Shown: positions 1-9,947, numbered from the stretch's first letter. The stretch is DNA of 64,000 bases from Microglena sp. YARC (GCA_022414725.1 CM039464.1:14564973-14628972); one strand, 5' to 3'. The notes: generated from the sequence alone by a model not told the origin. Made by a program: numbers and translations.

Positions 1-1274
1 CCCTCCATGTTCAGGTGCACCAATGAAGTGAGGGCGTACAGTGGTGATATGTCGTCCACGTCGGTGCCCTTCATGTTCAGGTGAATCAACGAAGTGAGTC
101 CGGAAAGCGGTGATATGTCGAGCACCTTGCTCCGGCGACAAAACGAAATGAAGCCGGACAGCGGTAATCGGTCTTCGACCACACATGTGTACGCCATGTT
201 CAGATGAACCAACGAAGTGAGGCCGGACAGTAGTGATATAGAGGGTACACGTGTGCCCTCCATGTTCAGGTGAAGCAACGCAGTGAGGGCGGACACCGTG
301 AGATGTCTTCGATTGTATTTGAGATGCAAAATGTCGAGGTGAATCAACGAATTGATACCGGACAGAGATGATAGGTATTCCACGTCGGTGCCCTCCATGT
401 TCAGGTGAATCAACGAAGTGAGGGCGGAAAGCGGTGATAGGTGTTCGCCCACACGTGTGTACGCCATGTTCAGATGAACCAACGCGGTGAGTCCGGAAAG
501 CTGTGACATGTCTTCGAGTTTGTTTTCCGATATGCGAAAATGTTGAGGTGAACCAACGCATTGAGTCCGGAAATCGCTGATAGGTGTTCGTCCACGTACG
601 TGAGGTGCAAAATATCTAGGTGAATCAACGAAGTGAGACCGGACAGCGGTGATATGTCTTTGAGTTCTGCTTGGATTAGCGAAATGTCTAGGTGAATCAA
701 CGAAGTGAGGGCGGCCAGTGGTGATTATGTCGGTCACAAGTGTGTGCGCCATGTTCAGGTGAATCAACGAAGTGAGTCCGGACAGAGCTGGATGTTGTAC
801 AGAGGTGTGTGCGACATGTTTCAGGTGCGTCAACGAAGTGAGTCCGGAAAGCGGTGATAATAGGTCTTCGTCCACGTAGGTGTGCGACATGTTCATGTGC
901 GTCAACGAAGTGAGTCCGTACAGTGGCGATATGTCGGTCACGTAGGTGTTCGATATGTCCAGGTGAACCAACGCAGTGAGTCCGGACAGCGGCGATAGGT
1001 CTTGGATCTTGTCTTCGATAGCCGACATTGATTGGTAGGGTACGTATTCCCCCCGATTGACACCGATTTTCAACTCTTGGAGCCTGCAAATGCGTGATAA
1101 TGCGTATTCCAAACTGTTATAATGTCTTAGGTGGATCCTTGTGACACACCGGGGTGTGACGCATCTCCACTGTTCGCAAACGAGAGGCACTTGTTTGAGG
1201 TGGGATTCGTTCAAAATCGCATTGGATAGAATGATCTCCAATACATCTTCATTGATTTCGTCAAAGGAACTCAT
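1..1274 (-). CDS. F-box-like / leucine-rich-repeat protein, partial at the window edge
   Basis: Reading leftward from the ATG at 1274-1272, the frame appears open to position 1, so the gene runs off the window. The first ~50 residues are acidic and helical, then carry an F-box-like signature (LPxVCxxW style, seen as QVPLVCEQWR). This is followed by ~23-residue repeats of the type LSGLTSLxHLNM. Such F-box/LRR or BspA-like repeat proteins are common in giant viruses and in their endogenous copies, where they are thought to act in ubiquitin targeting or protein binding. An extra base near 727 and a compensating change near 540 (AAAA run) shift about 190 bp into a frame without LRR pattern (HFVDSPR-like text), yet no stop arises. 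A smaller compensated pair lies near 790-820. LRR identity is well supported; the F-box and viral origin are inferred from the neighbours. Confidence 0.65.
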   Translation of the reverse strand, partial: MSSFDEINEDVLEIILSNAILNESHLKQVPLVCEQWRCVTPRCVTRIHLRHYNSLEYALSRICRLQELKIGVNRGEYVPYQSMSAIEDKIQDLSPLSGLTALVHLDISNTYVTDISPLYGLTSLTHMNMSHTYVDEDLLSPLSGLTSLTHLKHVAHTSVQHPALSGLTSLIHLNMAHTLVTDIITTGRPHFVDSPRHFANPSRTQRHITAVRSHFVDSPRYFAPHVRGRTPISDFRTQCVGSPQHFRISENKLEDMSQLSGLTALVHLNMAYTRVGEHLSPLSALTSLIHLNMEGTDVEYLSSLSGINSLIHLDILHLKYNRRHLTVSALTALLHLNMEGTRVPSISLLSGLTSLVHLNMAYTCVVEDRLPLSGFISFCRRSKVLDISPLSGLTSLIHLNMKGTDVDDISPLYALTSLVHLNME

Positions 1275-1301
1275 TCGTTTGTGAAGTGTGCTGTGCTGAT
1301 G

Positions 1302-1333
1302 GTTGTTTACACTGAAGAATGGTTGTTTACACT
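1302..1333 (-). promoter_or_regulatory. Tandem AGTGTAAACAAC motifs upstream of the LRR gene
   Basis: Two copies of GTTGTTTACACT (minus strand AGTGTAAACAAC) lie at 1302-1313 and 1322-1333, 28 and 48 bp before the LRR start codon. Behind them is a longer block (CGAGACGATGAGGG then GAATCCGCC) that recurs upstream of the D5 gene near 2457-2487. The repeat in two intergenic spacers at a similar distance from the start suggests a viral promoter module; this is inference. Confidence 0.45.
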
Positions 1334-1415
1334 TCATTCGAGGACTACGATACGAGACGATGAGGGACGAGAATCCGCCCCTGCTTGGTGGAACTACCTT
1401 ATAACAATCGATTCT

Positions 1416-2360
1416 TTACACCAGCCTGTATCCTTTGAAAACCCCTCGCAATTTTTCGTTTCCGCGGCTTTTGACGCGGCTTTGCTCTAGACACCTGACG
1501 CTTAGGTGACGTTCCAGGTCCGTCTTGATCGTGCTGAGTTTCCCGTTGAAATATTCGCATGTCTTGAAGCGTTCTTTGGCCTCCTTCAGCAGAAATGCGC
1601 TGACAGCCCGGACAGTGTCCGGGCTGGCCGCGACGTGCTCTTCGACGAACATAGCCACGGCGTCGTTCGCGTTCAAGTACATCGCACTGGTCTTCTTTAA
1701 CGAATCGGGCATATCGAACTTGTACTCGTATGCAAATCCGCTGTCTCCGTACAGCTGTCTAGCAAATGTGTGGATGACGTATTCTCGTTGGTTGTCGTCG
1801 GGGTGCATCGTGTCCCAGTATTTCCGCACGCGGTCTGCTGATTTCGCGCACACTGCGACATTGTAATCGAATCCCACGGACATGGAGACCATGTCCTCCG
1901 GATGCCCTTGACGGAAGACGCCGTTTTTGAGGTCCCACACGCCGTTGTTGAACCCTAAGAGGTTTGGGTCGGCGTCGAGTTTCTTCATGAAGTCCGGGTC
2001 GTAAAAGTACTCGAGCATCTCTTTCAGGATGTTGTTCTTGAAGGTCGTGTTCTGGAGGCGCTCGGTGATGTTCGCTAGCCGTTCGGCGGTCTCGTTCTTT
2101 GTGATCGCGTTGCTCTGCATGTCGTAAGCTCTCTCCTTGTGCAGAGCGGTCATGAAGTGATCTCGAACAACGGTGGACAGCTCGTGCTTGACTTGGAACT
2201 TGGCGACCGTCACCCATCGCCCGTCGAATACGTACCATAATAGCTTTCCGTCCGTACTCGCGGCAGCGATGCGGTTTCCAAGTATTCGTTTCGCGATGCG
2301 CGCGATCTCGTTATGGCTCCCGTTGCACGCGCGGACGTCCTCCTCAATGTGTAGGAACAT
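1416..2360 (-). pseudogene. D5-like primase-helicase with the SF3 ATPase core missing
   Basis: The 314-residue frame matches the region before and after the helicase core of NCLDV D5 proteins. Residues ~134-160 carry the hallmark LLGFNNGVWDLKNGVFR followed by GHPEDMVSMS, and residues 191-206 (QREYVIHTFARQLYGD) are the usual entry to the superfamily 3 helicase. At about residue 207 (near 1742) the text jumps directly to the C-terminal domain (FDMPDSLKKTSAMYLNANDA, MFVEEHV). Walker A, Walker B and the motif C region are absent. The reading frame is preserved, so this looks like a clean internal deletion of roughly 200 residues rather than a frameshift. The N-terminal primase domain is also not encoded upstream. 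D5 normally unwinds the viral fork as a hexamer; this copy cannot hydrolyse ATP. It lies between the LRR and zinc-finger genes on the same strand. Confidence 0.75.
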
Positions 2361-2439
2361 GACCGAACAATAATAAAATGTATGTATGTGTCTTGCTGGC
2401 TGTGAAGAGGAGAATAATGTTCGTTAAAGGGTATTCTGC

Positions 2440-2451
2440 GTTGTTTACACC
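2440..2451 (-). promoter_or_regulatory. GTGTAAACAAC motif upstream of the D5-like gene
   Basis: GTTGTTTACACC sits 80 bp before the D5 start codon (minus-strand reading GGTGTAAACAAC). The next ~35 bp (CCACGAGACAATGAGTGG, GATCCGCC) resemble the block upstream of the LRR gene. It belongs to the same motif set as 1302-1333, 5380-5391, 6933-6944, 8882-8893 and 10851-10862. Confidence 0.4.
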
Positions 2452-2594
2452 ACTTCCACGAGACAATGAGTGGCGATGATCCGCCACCGTGTGTGTGAGA
2501 ATGAATGTACGGACGGGGGTCTTTGAAAGCCGCCGTGGCCCGTGTGAGAATGAATGGACGAACGGGGGGCCCGCACAGTTTTTTAGCTATTGTG

Positions 2595-3408
2595 TTATGT
2601 CAAGTGCAAGTGCGTCCGTAGTTCCTCTGGCAGCGGCACGCCCCTCTCCGAGAGGACCCTGACGCAGGTCCGGCTGTGCAGGGCCATGCCCTGCATGGCC
2701 CTGAAGGTGACGGAGCCGGCGCCTCCATGGAGGAAGGCGGCGTCGTCCTCGTACTTGCTTGCTTCTGCCGGGTTCACCCTGCTCATTCGCTGCACGATGC
2801 TCCTGAGCACCGGCAGCAGCGAGTCTTGCAGGTCCGCCTTTGCCCAGCGGCAGTCCCGTCCGTACACGTACGTCTGCTGGTAGCAGTCGGGGTCCATGAT
2901 GATGTTCATGTACTGCGGGTGGCGCGGGTTGAAGTGCGATAGCTGCAGCAGCTTGACCAGGTTGTACCCGCACTCATTGAATTGAGCGACCGAGAGGAAC
3001 TCTGACTCGGGCGTGACCTCCTCCCCGAAGGGGGTGCATGTCCTCCACCGGTGTCGTCGCAGCTGGAGATAGCGCCGCCGCATCTGGAGCAGTATTGTTG
3101 TTGTTGGTGGTGGTGTTGGTGAAATTTTCGCATGTAACGACATAGTTGTTGGTGGCCGACCCGAAGCTGTTGTTGATTGTGAAAGTGTGTTTTTTCCTCA
3201 ACGCCTCCAGTTCCGCTTGCATTTCATCGATCCGATTCTCGAGGTACTCCATGCGCTTCTCCATGAAGTCAAGATCAACAGCTCCCTTGGGGTGAGACCT
3301 CCGCTTGTGTGAAGACTTCGAATACCGGTTACTGAACTGCTTGTCACACAACTCGCACGCGAACAAACAGGAGGGGGGTGCTTTTTTCTCCATGGTGCAT
3401 TTCTCCAT
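2595..3408 (-). pseudogene. NCLDV-type C2H2 zinc-finger protein, frameshifted
   Basis: The N-terminal frame starts at the ATG at 3408. It carries a C2H2 finger at residues 18-39 (C-x2-C-x12-H-x4-H), then a coiled coil at ~48-75 (FMEKRMEYLENRIDEMQAEL) and an Asn/Thr-rich linker. Near 3040 it leaves frame; the correct frame continues as CTPFGEEVTPESEF and ends at 2595. The second half contains FNPRHPQYMNI, typical of a large family of marseillevirus, mimivirus and phycodnavirus zinc-finger proteins in which a finger and coiled coil precede an HFNPxHPENxNI motif. Function in these viruses is not established; DNA binding is presumed. The single indel may be a real break or an assembly error, since the sequence around it is intact. 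No GTGTAAAC motif was seen upstream. Confidence 0.6.
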
Positions 3409-3592
3409 GAGGAGAGAACCCCCTTATGTTTGTTACATTGTAGTTGTCATACATGTGTTCTTCCAAAAGGGGGTCACGGCAACCTCCCCCCTAGCTAGCT
3501 CGCGGTGCAGGCATCGATCGCTAGGGCGGGGCAATGCTCGGCCAAACACATCGGGTCGCCATGGAATCATTTGATTGACCGAAAAATTGTAT

Positions 3593-4822
3593 GAAGAATG
3601 CCGGAGGCTCACATCAATCCCTATTTTAAACGTGTTCACATGAACACCTCTGAAAAGACTCTCCATCTCGGGAACAACAATTATTTCAACAAAAAATAAA
3701 TACTGAAGAATGCCGGAGGCTCACATCAATCCCTATTTTAAACGTGTTCACATGTACAACTCTGAAAAGACTCTCCATCTCGGGAACAACAATTATTTCA
3801 ACAAAAAATAAATACTGAAGAATGCTGGATGCTCACATCAATCCCTATTTTAAACGTGTTCACATGAACACCTCTGAAAAGACTCTCCATCTCGGGAACA
3901 ACAATTATTTCAACAAAAAAATAAATACTGAAGAATGCCGGAGGCTCACATCAATCCCTATTTTAAACGTGTTCACATGAACAACTCTGAAAAAGACTCT
4001 CCATCTCGGGAACAACAATTATTTCAACAAAAAAATAAATACTGAAGAATGCCGGAGGCTCACATCAATCCCTATTTTAAACGTGTTCACATGAACACCT
4101 CTGAAAAGACTCTCCATCTCGGGAACAACAATTATTTCAACAAAAAATAAATACTGAAGAATGCCGGAGCTCACATCAATCCCTATTTTAAACGTGTTCA
4201 CATGAACACCTCTGAAAAGACTCTCCATCTCGGGAACAACAATTATTTCAACAAAAAATAAAATACTGAAGAATGCTGGATGCTCACATCAATCCCTATT
4301 TTAAACGTGTTCACATGAACACCTCTGAAAAGACTCTCCATCTCGGGAACAACAATTATTTCAAACAAAAAATAAATACTGAAGAATGCCGGAGGCTCAC
4401 ATCAATCCCTATTTTAAATGTGTTCACATGAACACTCTGAAAAGACTCTCCATCTCGGGAACAACAATTATTTCAACAAAAAATAAATACTGAAGAATGC
4501 CGGAGGCTCACAATCAATCCCTATTTTAAACGTGTTCACATGAACACCTCTGAAAAGACTCTCCATCTCGGGAACAACAATTATTTCAACAAAAATAAAT
4601 ACTGAAGAATGCCGGATGCTCACATCAATCCCTATTTTAAACGTGTTCACATGAACACCTCTGAAAAGACTCTCCATCTCGGGAACAACAATTATTTCAA
4701 CAAAAAATAAATACTGAAGAATGCCGGAGGCTCACATCAATCCCTATTTTAAACGTGTTCACATGAACACCTCTGAAAAGACTCTCCATCTCGGGAACAA
4801 CAATTATTTCAACAAAAAATAA
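3593..4822. repeat. Tandem array, 11 copies of a ~112 bp unit
   Basis: Units begin GAAGAATGCCGGAGGCTCAC and end TTTCAACAAAAAATAAATAC. Copies start near 3594, 3704, 3818, 3928, 4043, 4155, 4267, 4379, 4491, 4603 and 4714. Differences are mainly one-base indels in A runs. Each unit carries the interrupted palindrome TGTTCACATGAACA next to an AT-rich stretch. The units read open over ~25 codons on the minus strand (MESLFRGVHVN...), but this is the repeat itself. The array directly follows the viral gene block. Role unknown; a viral homologous-repeat or origin-like array is one possibility. Confidence 0.9.
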
Positions 4823-4872
4823 CTGTGTTCAGAATGACAGATGACGATGCGATCAATTCAAAGGTTGAAACC

Positions 4873-5230
4873 CGCCGCATTCCACTGCCCCACTCCATGG
4901 GTCCGCGGTTTCCCCTTCACAATCCCGATAGAGTTGTCAAGCAGAAGCCTGCTTGAGACGACACATGGTCTTCAGGACCCCTTTAATATGCGTGGGAGTG
5001 AGTCAGCAGCTGAATTCCACTGCCCCACTCCGTGTGTCCCGCGGTTTCCCCTTCACAATCCCGATAGAGTTGTCAAGCAGAAGCCTGCTTGAGACGACAC
5101 GTGGTCTTCAGGACCCCTTTAATATGCGTGGGAGCGAGTCAGCAGCTGAATTCCACTGCCCCACTCCGTGGGTCCCGCGATTCCCCTTTCATTATCCCGA
5201 CATAGTTATCAAGCAGACTTCTGCTTGAGG
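4873..5230. repeat. Three ~135 bp repeats, each with a 20-nt hairpin
   Basis: Each unit holds TTCCACTGCCCCACTCC, then CCCCTTCACAATCCCGATAG, then the hairpin TCAAGCAGAAGCCTGCTTGA, then GACGACAC and CCCCTTTAATATGCGTGGGA. Hairpins are at 4937-4956, 5073-5092 and 5209-5228. The third has a changed loop (TCAAGCAGACTTCTGCTTGA) that extends the stem by one pair. A fourth diverged unit lies at 6813-6905. Confidence 0.85.
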
Positions 5231-5233
5231 TTT

Positions 5234-5370
5234 GTTTCTGTAGAGAGAGGAGAACGTTACACACTTAGCAAAATAATACTGTTATTGTAGAGAGAGAGAG
5301 GGAACGTTACATCCATCTGGGGGAGAGGGGGGAACGTTACATACTCAGCAAAACAATGCCGAGACCTGTA
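5234..5370. repeat. Short GA-rich triplicate with GAACGTTAC cores
   Basis: Three blocks of GAGAGAG or GGGGG purines each lead into GAACGTTAC and two of them into CTTAGCAAAA/CTCAGCAAAA. The last block plus its flank is, in reverse complement, about 90% identical over ~36 bp to 20057-20093, just beyond the LINE coding end. Confidence 0.6.
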
Positions 5371-5379
5371 TGGATCAAA

Positions 5380-5391
5380 GTTGTTTACACT
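5380..5391. promoter_or_regulatory. GTTGTTTACACT motif with CGTTTTT extension
   Basis: This copy of the intergenic motif is followed by CGTTTTTATT and preceded by TATGGATCAAA. It resembles the longer module at 8853-8942 and 10803-10890. It lies 45 bp before the tRNA-like sequence. Confidence 0.35.
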
Positions 5392-5435
5392 CGTTTTTAT
5401 TAAAACAATAGTTTTTTAGTTGCTAATCTGTCAAC

Positions 5436-5546
5436 GGGGTTGTAGCTCAGTGGTAGAGCGTGAGGTTAAGCCAATTTTCTTCATTCCTTGATCATGTCGC
5501 CCACTGAGCGATATATAAGATCCGGGTTCGAATCTCGGTACCTCCA
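5436..5546 (+). tRNA. tRNA-like sequence with disrupted or interrupted anticodon arm
   Basis: The acceptor arms GGGGTTG and TACCTCC pair with one mismatch and end in discriminator A. The D arm (GCTC-AGTGGTA-GAGC) and T arm (CCGGG-TTCGAAT-CTCGG) are canonical, so both internal Pol III boxes are present. After G26 comes TGAGG-TTAAG; by position the anticodon would be AAG (Leu). A matching 3' half of the anticodon stem cannot be found, and ~38 extra bases separate it from the T arm. It is either an intron-containing tRNA with an unusual intron or a tRNA pseudogene; a tRNA-derived element is also possible. Confidence 0.5.
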
Positions 5547-5559
5547 GTGTTTTGCCAAA

Positions 5560-6810
5560 GTTCCACCTTCAGTTAATCAAGTTACCTGAGTTAATTAATT
5601 TAACTAAGTTAGTCAATTTCCTGGCTGCGGATATCTTGACTGAAGACGCGTCCACCGCGATCCACCGCTGTCACGATCATACGACGAATTGTCACAGATC
5701 CAAGTGTTCATCCGTCTTTCATGTCAATGTTGATGAGATGCGGTAGCCAGGACGAAAGTCTACTCGCGCACATAGTGGCCTGCTGTATGGCTTTCAACAC
5801 CTTGGCATTTCCAGTTTTGGCAGGGGCTTTGAGGATTTTCGTCTCCACCACGAAAAGTGTGCTGATAGCATGTGAGAATACAAGGCTGTCCCCGTTGGCG
5901 CGCTTGAAAGCAGCCGTCATCTAAAGACGTACTCCACAGCGACGAGGAACAAACGTGACGATGGGGATGTGTGGTGTTTTTTTGTTTAATTAGGTGGCCG
6001 CAATGCGTTATACTCCAAGACGCGTGGATCGCCGGAAGTAGCCGATGACGTCCGCAGTGCAATTGAGACGGCTGAATTCATTCCGCAGTGGAGGCGATCA
6101 ATAAACTTGGATGTGTCGAGACTGTCCATGTCCAGCGCCCCTTCCTAGTTGGCGGACTGGCTTTGAAATGGGCTGACAAGGTTGTGTCGGCATCGTGTCG
6201 ATGAAAGACTCTTTTCTTCGCGCATACGTGGATGTGGCAATGGTTCTTATGACTCCAATCTCAAAAGAAGCTTTACATAGCCGTCTGTGTGGCGTGTGGA
6301 AAGAGAGAGAGATATTCACGTGTGTTATGGCTGTAATCTGTATGGATTTTGCGTTATTTGTAGATGGAAGAAAGGAAAGGAGGAGGTGGTGTGCGAAGGA
6401 CGCGCTAGGGAAGAGGATGAGGAGGAGAAGAAAAGAAAAAATATGCAGCTCGGGGCGAGGAGGTCCTTTTATGATGCCCGGCTATCGTACCTCCAGCAAT
6501 ACACAAGGATTGGGCATGTCTGGGGGGGGGGGGCTGGCACTACCTACTACGCAAAGCGCCGGTCCCTTTAATCTGAGTGAGTGATTGAGTGATGGACGAT
6601 GAAGAGGAGTCGTCGACATGTGTTCCGCCGTTTGCGTGTGTCAATGAGGGTCCTGCGTGTGCCATTCGGTGGTCGGTCTCTTGTGACCTCCGATACATTC
6701 GACAGTGTTCCGCCGTTTGCGTGTGTCCTCCGATACATTCGACAGTGTTCCGCCGTTTGCGTGTGTACTCCGATGGACAAGTCAGATCCGACACGTGTTT
6801 CCGCGAGTCC
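5560..6810. other. No gene recognised; viral-island spacer
   Basis: Only short open frames without family signature occur here. 6325-6350 holds a partial copy (GGCTGTAATCTGTATGGATT) of the module at 8853-8942. 6690-6770 repeats TCCGATACATTCGACAGTGTTCC-like text two to three times. There is a G10 run near 6522. Confidence 0.6.
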
Positions 6811-6812
6811 GC

Positions 6813-6905
6813 AGCTGAATTCCCCTGCCCCACTCCGTGGGTCCCGCGATTCCTCTTTCATGATCCCGAAATAGTTTGTTAAGCAGACGTCTGCTTGAGA
6901 CGACA
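6813..6905. repeat. Diverged fourth copy of the 135 bp hairpin repeat
   Basis: GAATTCCCCTGCCCCACTCC and CCCGCGATTCC match the 4873-5230 units. The hairpin at 6879-6898 has become a perfect palindrome at its core (AAGCAGACGTCTGCTT): pairing is kept although bases changed. A GTGTAAAC motif follows at 6933-6944. Confidence 0.7.
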
Positions 6906-7038
6906 CGTGTCCCCATGCGCCCATGAAAGACTAGTGTAAACAAGTCAGATCCGACACGTGTTCCCCATGCGCCTCTAACCACGAGTGTCAACAAGTCAGA
7001 GCTTCATGACCTCTTTAATCTGAGTGAGTTTTAACTAT

Positions 7039-7509
7039 ATGTTACATAATTGGAAGTTGAAACGCTATCTTGCGCTTATTCTGGACAACAAGTGGAAAGC
7101 TATACTTTATAAACAATCAATCAATATGATTGACAAGTCCCTACTACTACCTATCTGCATCGCTACCTTTGCTTTTATTTACATAGCTCGACTGAAGATT
7201 GAGCTTGATACTGAGTGCGCTCGAAATAAGGCAGATGCTGCTATACTGAAGATTGAGCTTGAGACTGAGCGCGCTCGAAATAAGGCAGATGCTGCTCGAC
7301 TGAATATTGAGCTTGAGACTGAGCACTCTCTAAAGAAGGCAGATGCTTCTCGAGTGAATAGTCTGGAGATTGAGCTTGAGACTGAGCGCGCTCGAAATAA
7401 GGCATATGTTGCTCGACTGAAGATTGAGACTAAGCGCGCAGAAGCACTTGAGAAGCAACTGATGGTACGAACTGTTCAAAGCATGACTGGGAGCAATGGA
7501 ATTCCCTGA
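7039..7509 (+). CDS. Small coiled-coil protein with one membrane segment
   Basis: From the first in-frame ATG at 7039 the product is 156 residues. Residues ~36-55 (LLLPICIATFAFIYIA) form a single hydrophobic segment. The rest is a charged helix built of an imperfect 17-residue repeat, LKIELETERARNKADAA, present about five times, predicting a long coiled coil. The DNA is AT-richer than its surroundings and lies in the viral island. The family is not recognised; membrane-anchored coiled-coil proteins are frequent in large viruses, but host origin is equally possible. No regulatory element is evident beyond the 6933 motif ~100 bp upstream. Confidence 0.4.
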   Translation: MLHNWKLKRYLALILDNKWKAILYKQSINMIDKSLLLPICIATFAFIYIARLKIELDTECARNKADAAILKIELETERARNKADAARLNIELETEHSLKKADASRVNSLEIELETERARNKAYVARLKIETKRAEALEKQLMVRTVQSMTGSNGIP

Positions 7510-8850
7510 ACGATCATGACAGGCGTCTCAATGAGGATCTTTGCAAACAATACGGAATCCCCTTTCCCCAACATATCAGGAGTCGTAGCTCAGTAAGCAT
7601 TACGAGTTTGATGTGACGGGTTGAGCAACCCATCACAGCAAGGGGATAAAACAACACCAGTCAATCTCAAAAGAAACCGTGTGGTCTCAAACAAGCTTAA
7701 GACGGCACCGAGGACTACTTACTTTGGCCTTGCTACGGCCAGTAAGACCTTGCCCCCTAACCTGCTCCCGGTCATGGCGTAGAAAACGAATGACCAACCC
7801 CTTGTGAGAATTAGGTGCGCTCCTCCCAAACGGTGCGCATCATCATGCGAGTCGAGGAGTGTGTACCTTGCAGGCACCGGGGTGTTGTGTGACAAATGTT
7901 GACTGCCTCCTTCAGCATCTCAGAGACCGACGCTGTATAAATTGATCCGTTGGGTAAATGTAGGTCAATGCAACCATACTGCGGTGCACTCCCACATATC
8001 GTTCATCGATGTATACAGGGTCCACGTACTTGAAAGCGAAGTCTTGGCTCGATAACTAGAGATGTTGCATCCAAAGCCTATCGGCTCCCGGCCTCAACCA
8101 ACCTCGTTAGACGCGGCATTTGGCTTGCGCTCATTACGGAATTCGATCATAAGGCGGCCCTGTGCCATTGTCCTGTGCGTGTATCAGTCATTTCCCATGA
8201 CAGCGACGGTATTGTTGTTGTTGTTGTTGATGTTGATGTTGATGTTGAATGTTGACACATGGTCATGTATGTATGTCATGAATCTCCAGCATTTGTTGAT
8301 GTATTATGTCATGATCTCCCTCATGCAGTCCATTACACCCCCATACAAAAACCTCAATGCACACCTTGTGCACCCTCCTCACCTCCATGCAATCCCCCCC
8401 CGCATGGCACCCCTGGTAGCCTCTAGCTGGCCTGTGAGCCAAGATAGCAGTACCCAACCCTGGCCATTCAGACAAGCATTACGATCGCACCTCTTGATGC
8501 ACCTTCCGAGCGTCGCGGGTGGCTGCGCCTTCACTGAAGCCTGCAAACTGCAAATTTGTTTAAGGGAAGCCCCCAACTTCAGCAAGCCATATCTTTGCCG
8601 AAACTCAAATTAAATGATATGATTCAAAAAGCTTGGCCAACAGAATTCGACCTCACTGAACGCACCTGTCGCACCCAGACTTCGGAAAAAAACAAATGGA
8701 GAGCCTTTGATTCCGACTTGATTCCGACACGCTAGCCTGCTTTTGCTGATCTGAAGAAGCACTTGGGGCTTGCAAGAGTTGTCTTCGAGCTTCGATGGAC
8801 TGTAAACTTAGTCGTGGCCAAGGCCCCCTTAAAAGTATTGAGTGTAGCCA
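7510..8850. other. No gene recognised
   Basis: 8210-8250 is a TTG/TTGATG microsatellite. An open frame at 8062-8613 reads through this repeat and has no domain pattern, so I do not call it. The rest shows nothing recognisable. Confidence 0.5.
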
Positions 8851-8852
8851 TT

Positions 8853-8942
8853 GTATCGGCTGTAATCTGTACGGATTTTGCGTTGCTTACACTCGTTTTT
8901 TGAGGCGCACACGAAACCTTGTCGTCGACTAAAGCCGCATGA
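8853..8942 (-). repeat. ~90 bp module with GTGTAAGC motif, second copy at 10803-10890
   Basis: Read on the minus strand this is GCGGCTTTAGTCGACGACAA, then AAAAACGAGTGTAAGCAACG, then CAAAATCC(A/G)TACAGATTACA. The same order occurs on the plus strand at 10803-10890. Partial copies are at 6325-6350 and 5366-5397. It contains the motif found before the LRR and D5 genes. Confidence 0.7.
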
Positions 8943-9947
8943 TGAAGAATGGGGTAGTGTAGCTGGGCCCTATTCAAGCGCACTCTCGAAAGTACCGCAG
9001 AAACAAAAGAACGATAACGGAGTCTGCAGATGTAGAGCCGTGATCTAAAAAAGAACCACGATATTCTCGTTAACATCTTGCAATTTGTTGATTCAAAATC
9101 GTATTGGTGTTCCACTGCCCGTGGATTTCTAAGTGTGCCGTACACGAAGCGGTTTCATTTTAGTATTCCGTTGACTGTAGATGACAACACACTGCACGCA
9201 AAAGAATCGATCTCACAAAAACAACAAGGGCGCGCTAACCCATTCAAAGCAATAGCATGCCCACCGATGCCAGGTCTGCATAAACAAGCATGGACCGTTT
9301 TTTTTGTAAATTTAATCTTACACTCCGCCAAGTAAATAAATGTTGCAAAATATTCACTACTATTTTGCTTAATGGGTTTAAGTAAATCAGGCAAAAAAAA
9401 CATAAGGCGATGATAATTCTAAAAGAAAAACTAGATGAACGCTTGTCGCTTGGTTATTCAGGCATCCACTCACCCCGTGTCTGATATAGATAGAGTTGTT
9501 TCGCGTCAAGATACATGTCGATCTGAACAGGGAGATATGTGAAGACTTCAACGAAATAAAAGTTGATTTACCTTACATGCAAACAACTAGAGAACCAGGG
9601 AGATTGCTGGTGTTCAAAGAAAATGATTTCTTGCATGCAATTAATAACATGAGTCAAACGTCTCCACATAGTATCGAAAAAGCCCTCCGATTTGCTAACA
9701 TATTCGGACTACATTCAACTGAGCTGCACTTTCTTAGAATTTGCAGTAAACATAAACTGCACTGAACAAGGTATCTTTTACCGATTAATAAGCAAATATG
9801 AAATGAAGGAAAAACCACAGGGCCTTTGTAGAATTCGGCGGCTGAATGCCACTCGACGGAATACTAAAATGAAACCGCTAAAATGAAAATCCCTCTGCAC
9901 CGCTACACGGTGCCCGCGCTCCTCCCTTCAGAAATTCACTAGGGTTG
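8943..9947. other. No gene recognised; one short open frame
   Basis: A frame at about 9496-9765 (ending ...LRICSKHKLH) has protein-like composition but only a TTG start, and I recognise no family. It may be the remnant of a viral gene. Nothing else stands out. Confidence 0.35.

Noticed and set aside
3593..4822. CRISPR-like appearance of a regular array
   Set aside because: Units are ~112 bp, contiguous and alike along their full length; there are no unique spacers, and the setting is eukaryotic or viral.
3593..4822. Repeated short protein frame MESLFRGVHVN on the minus strand
   Set aside because: It is simply the repeat unit read in one frame; A-run indels break it between units.
8062..8613. 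183-codon plus-strand frame
   Set aside because: Runs through a TTG/ATG microsatellite and lacks any domain or homologous pattern.
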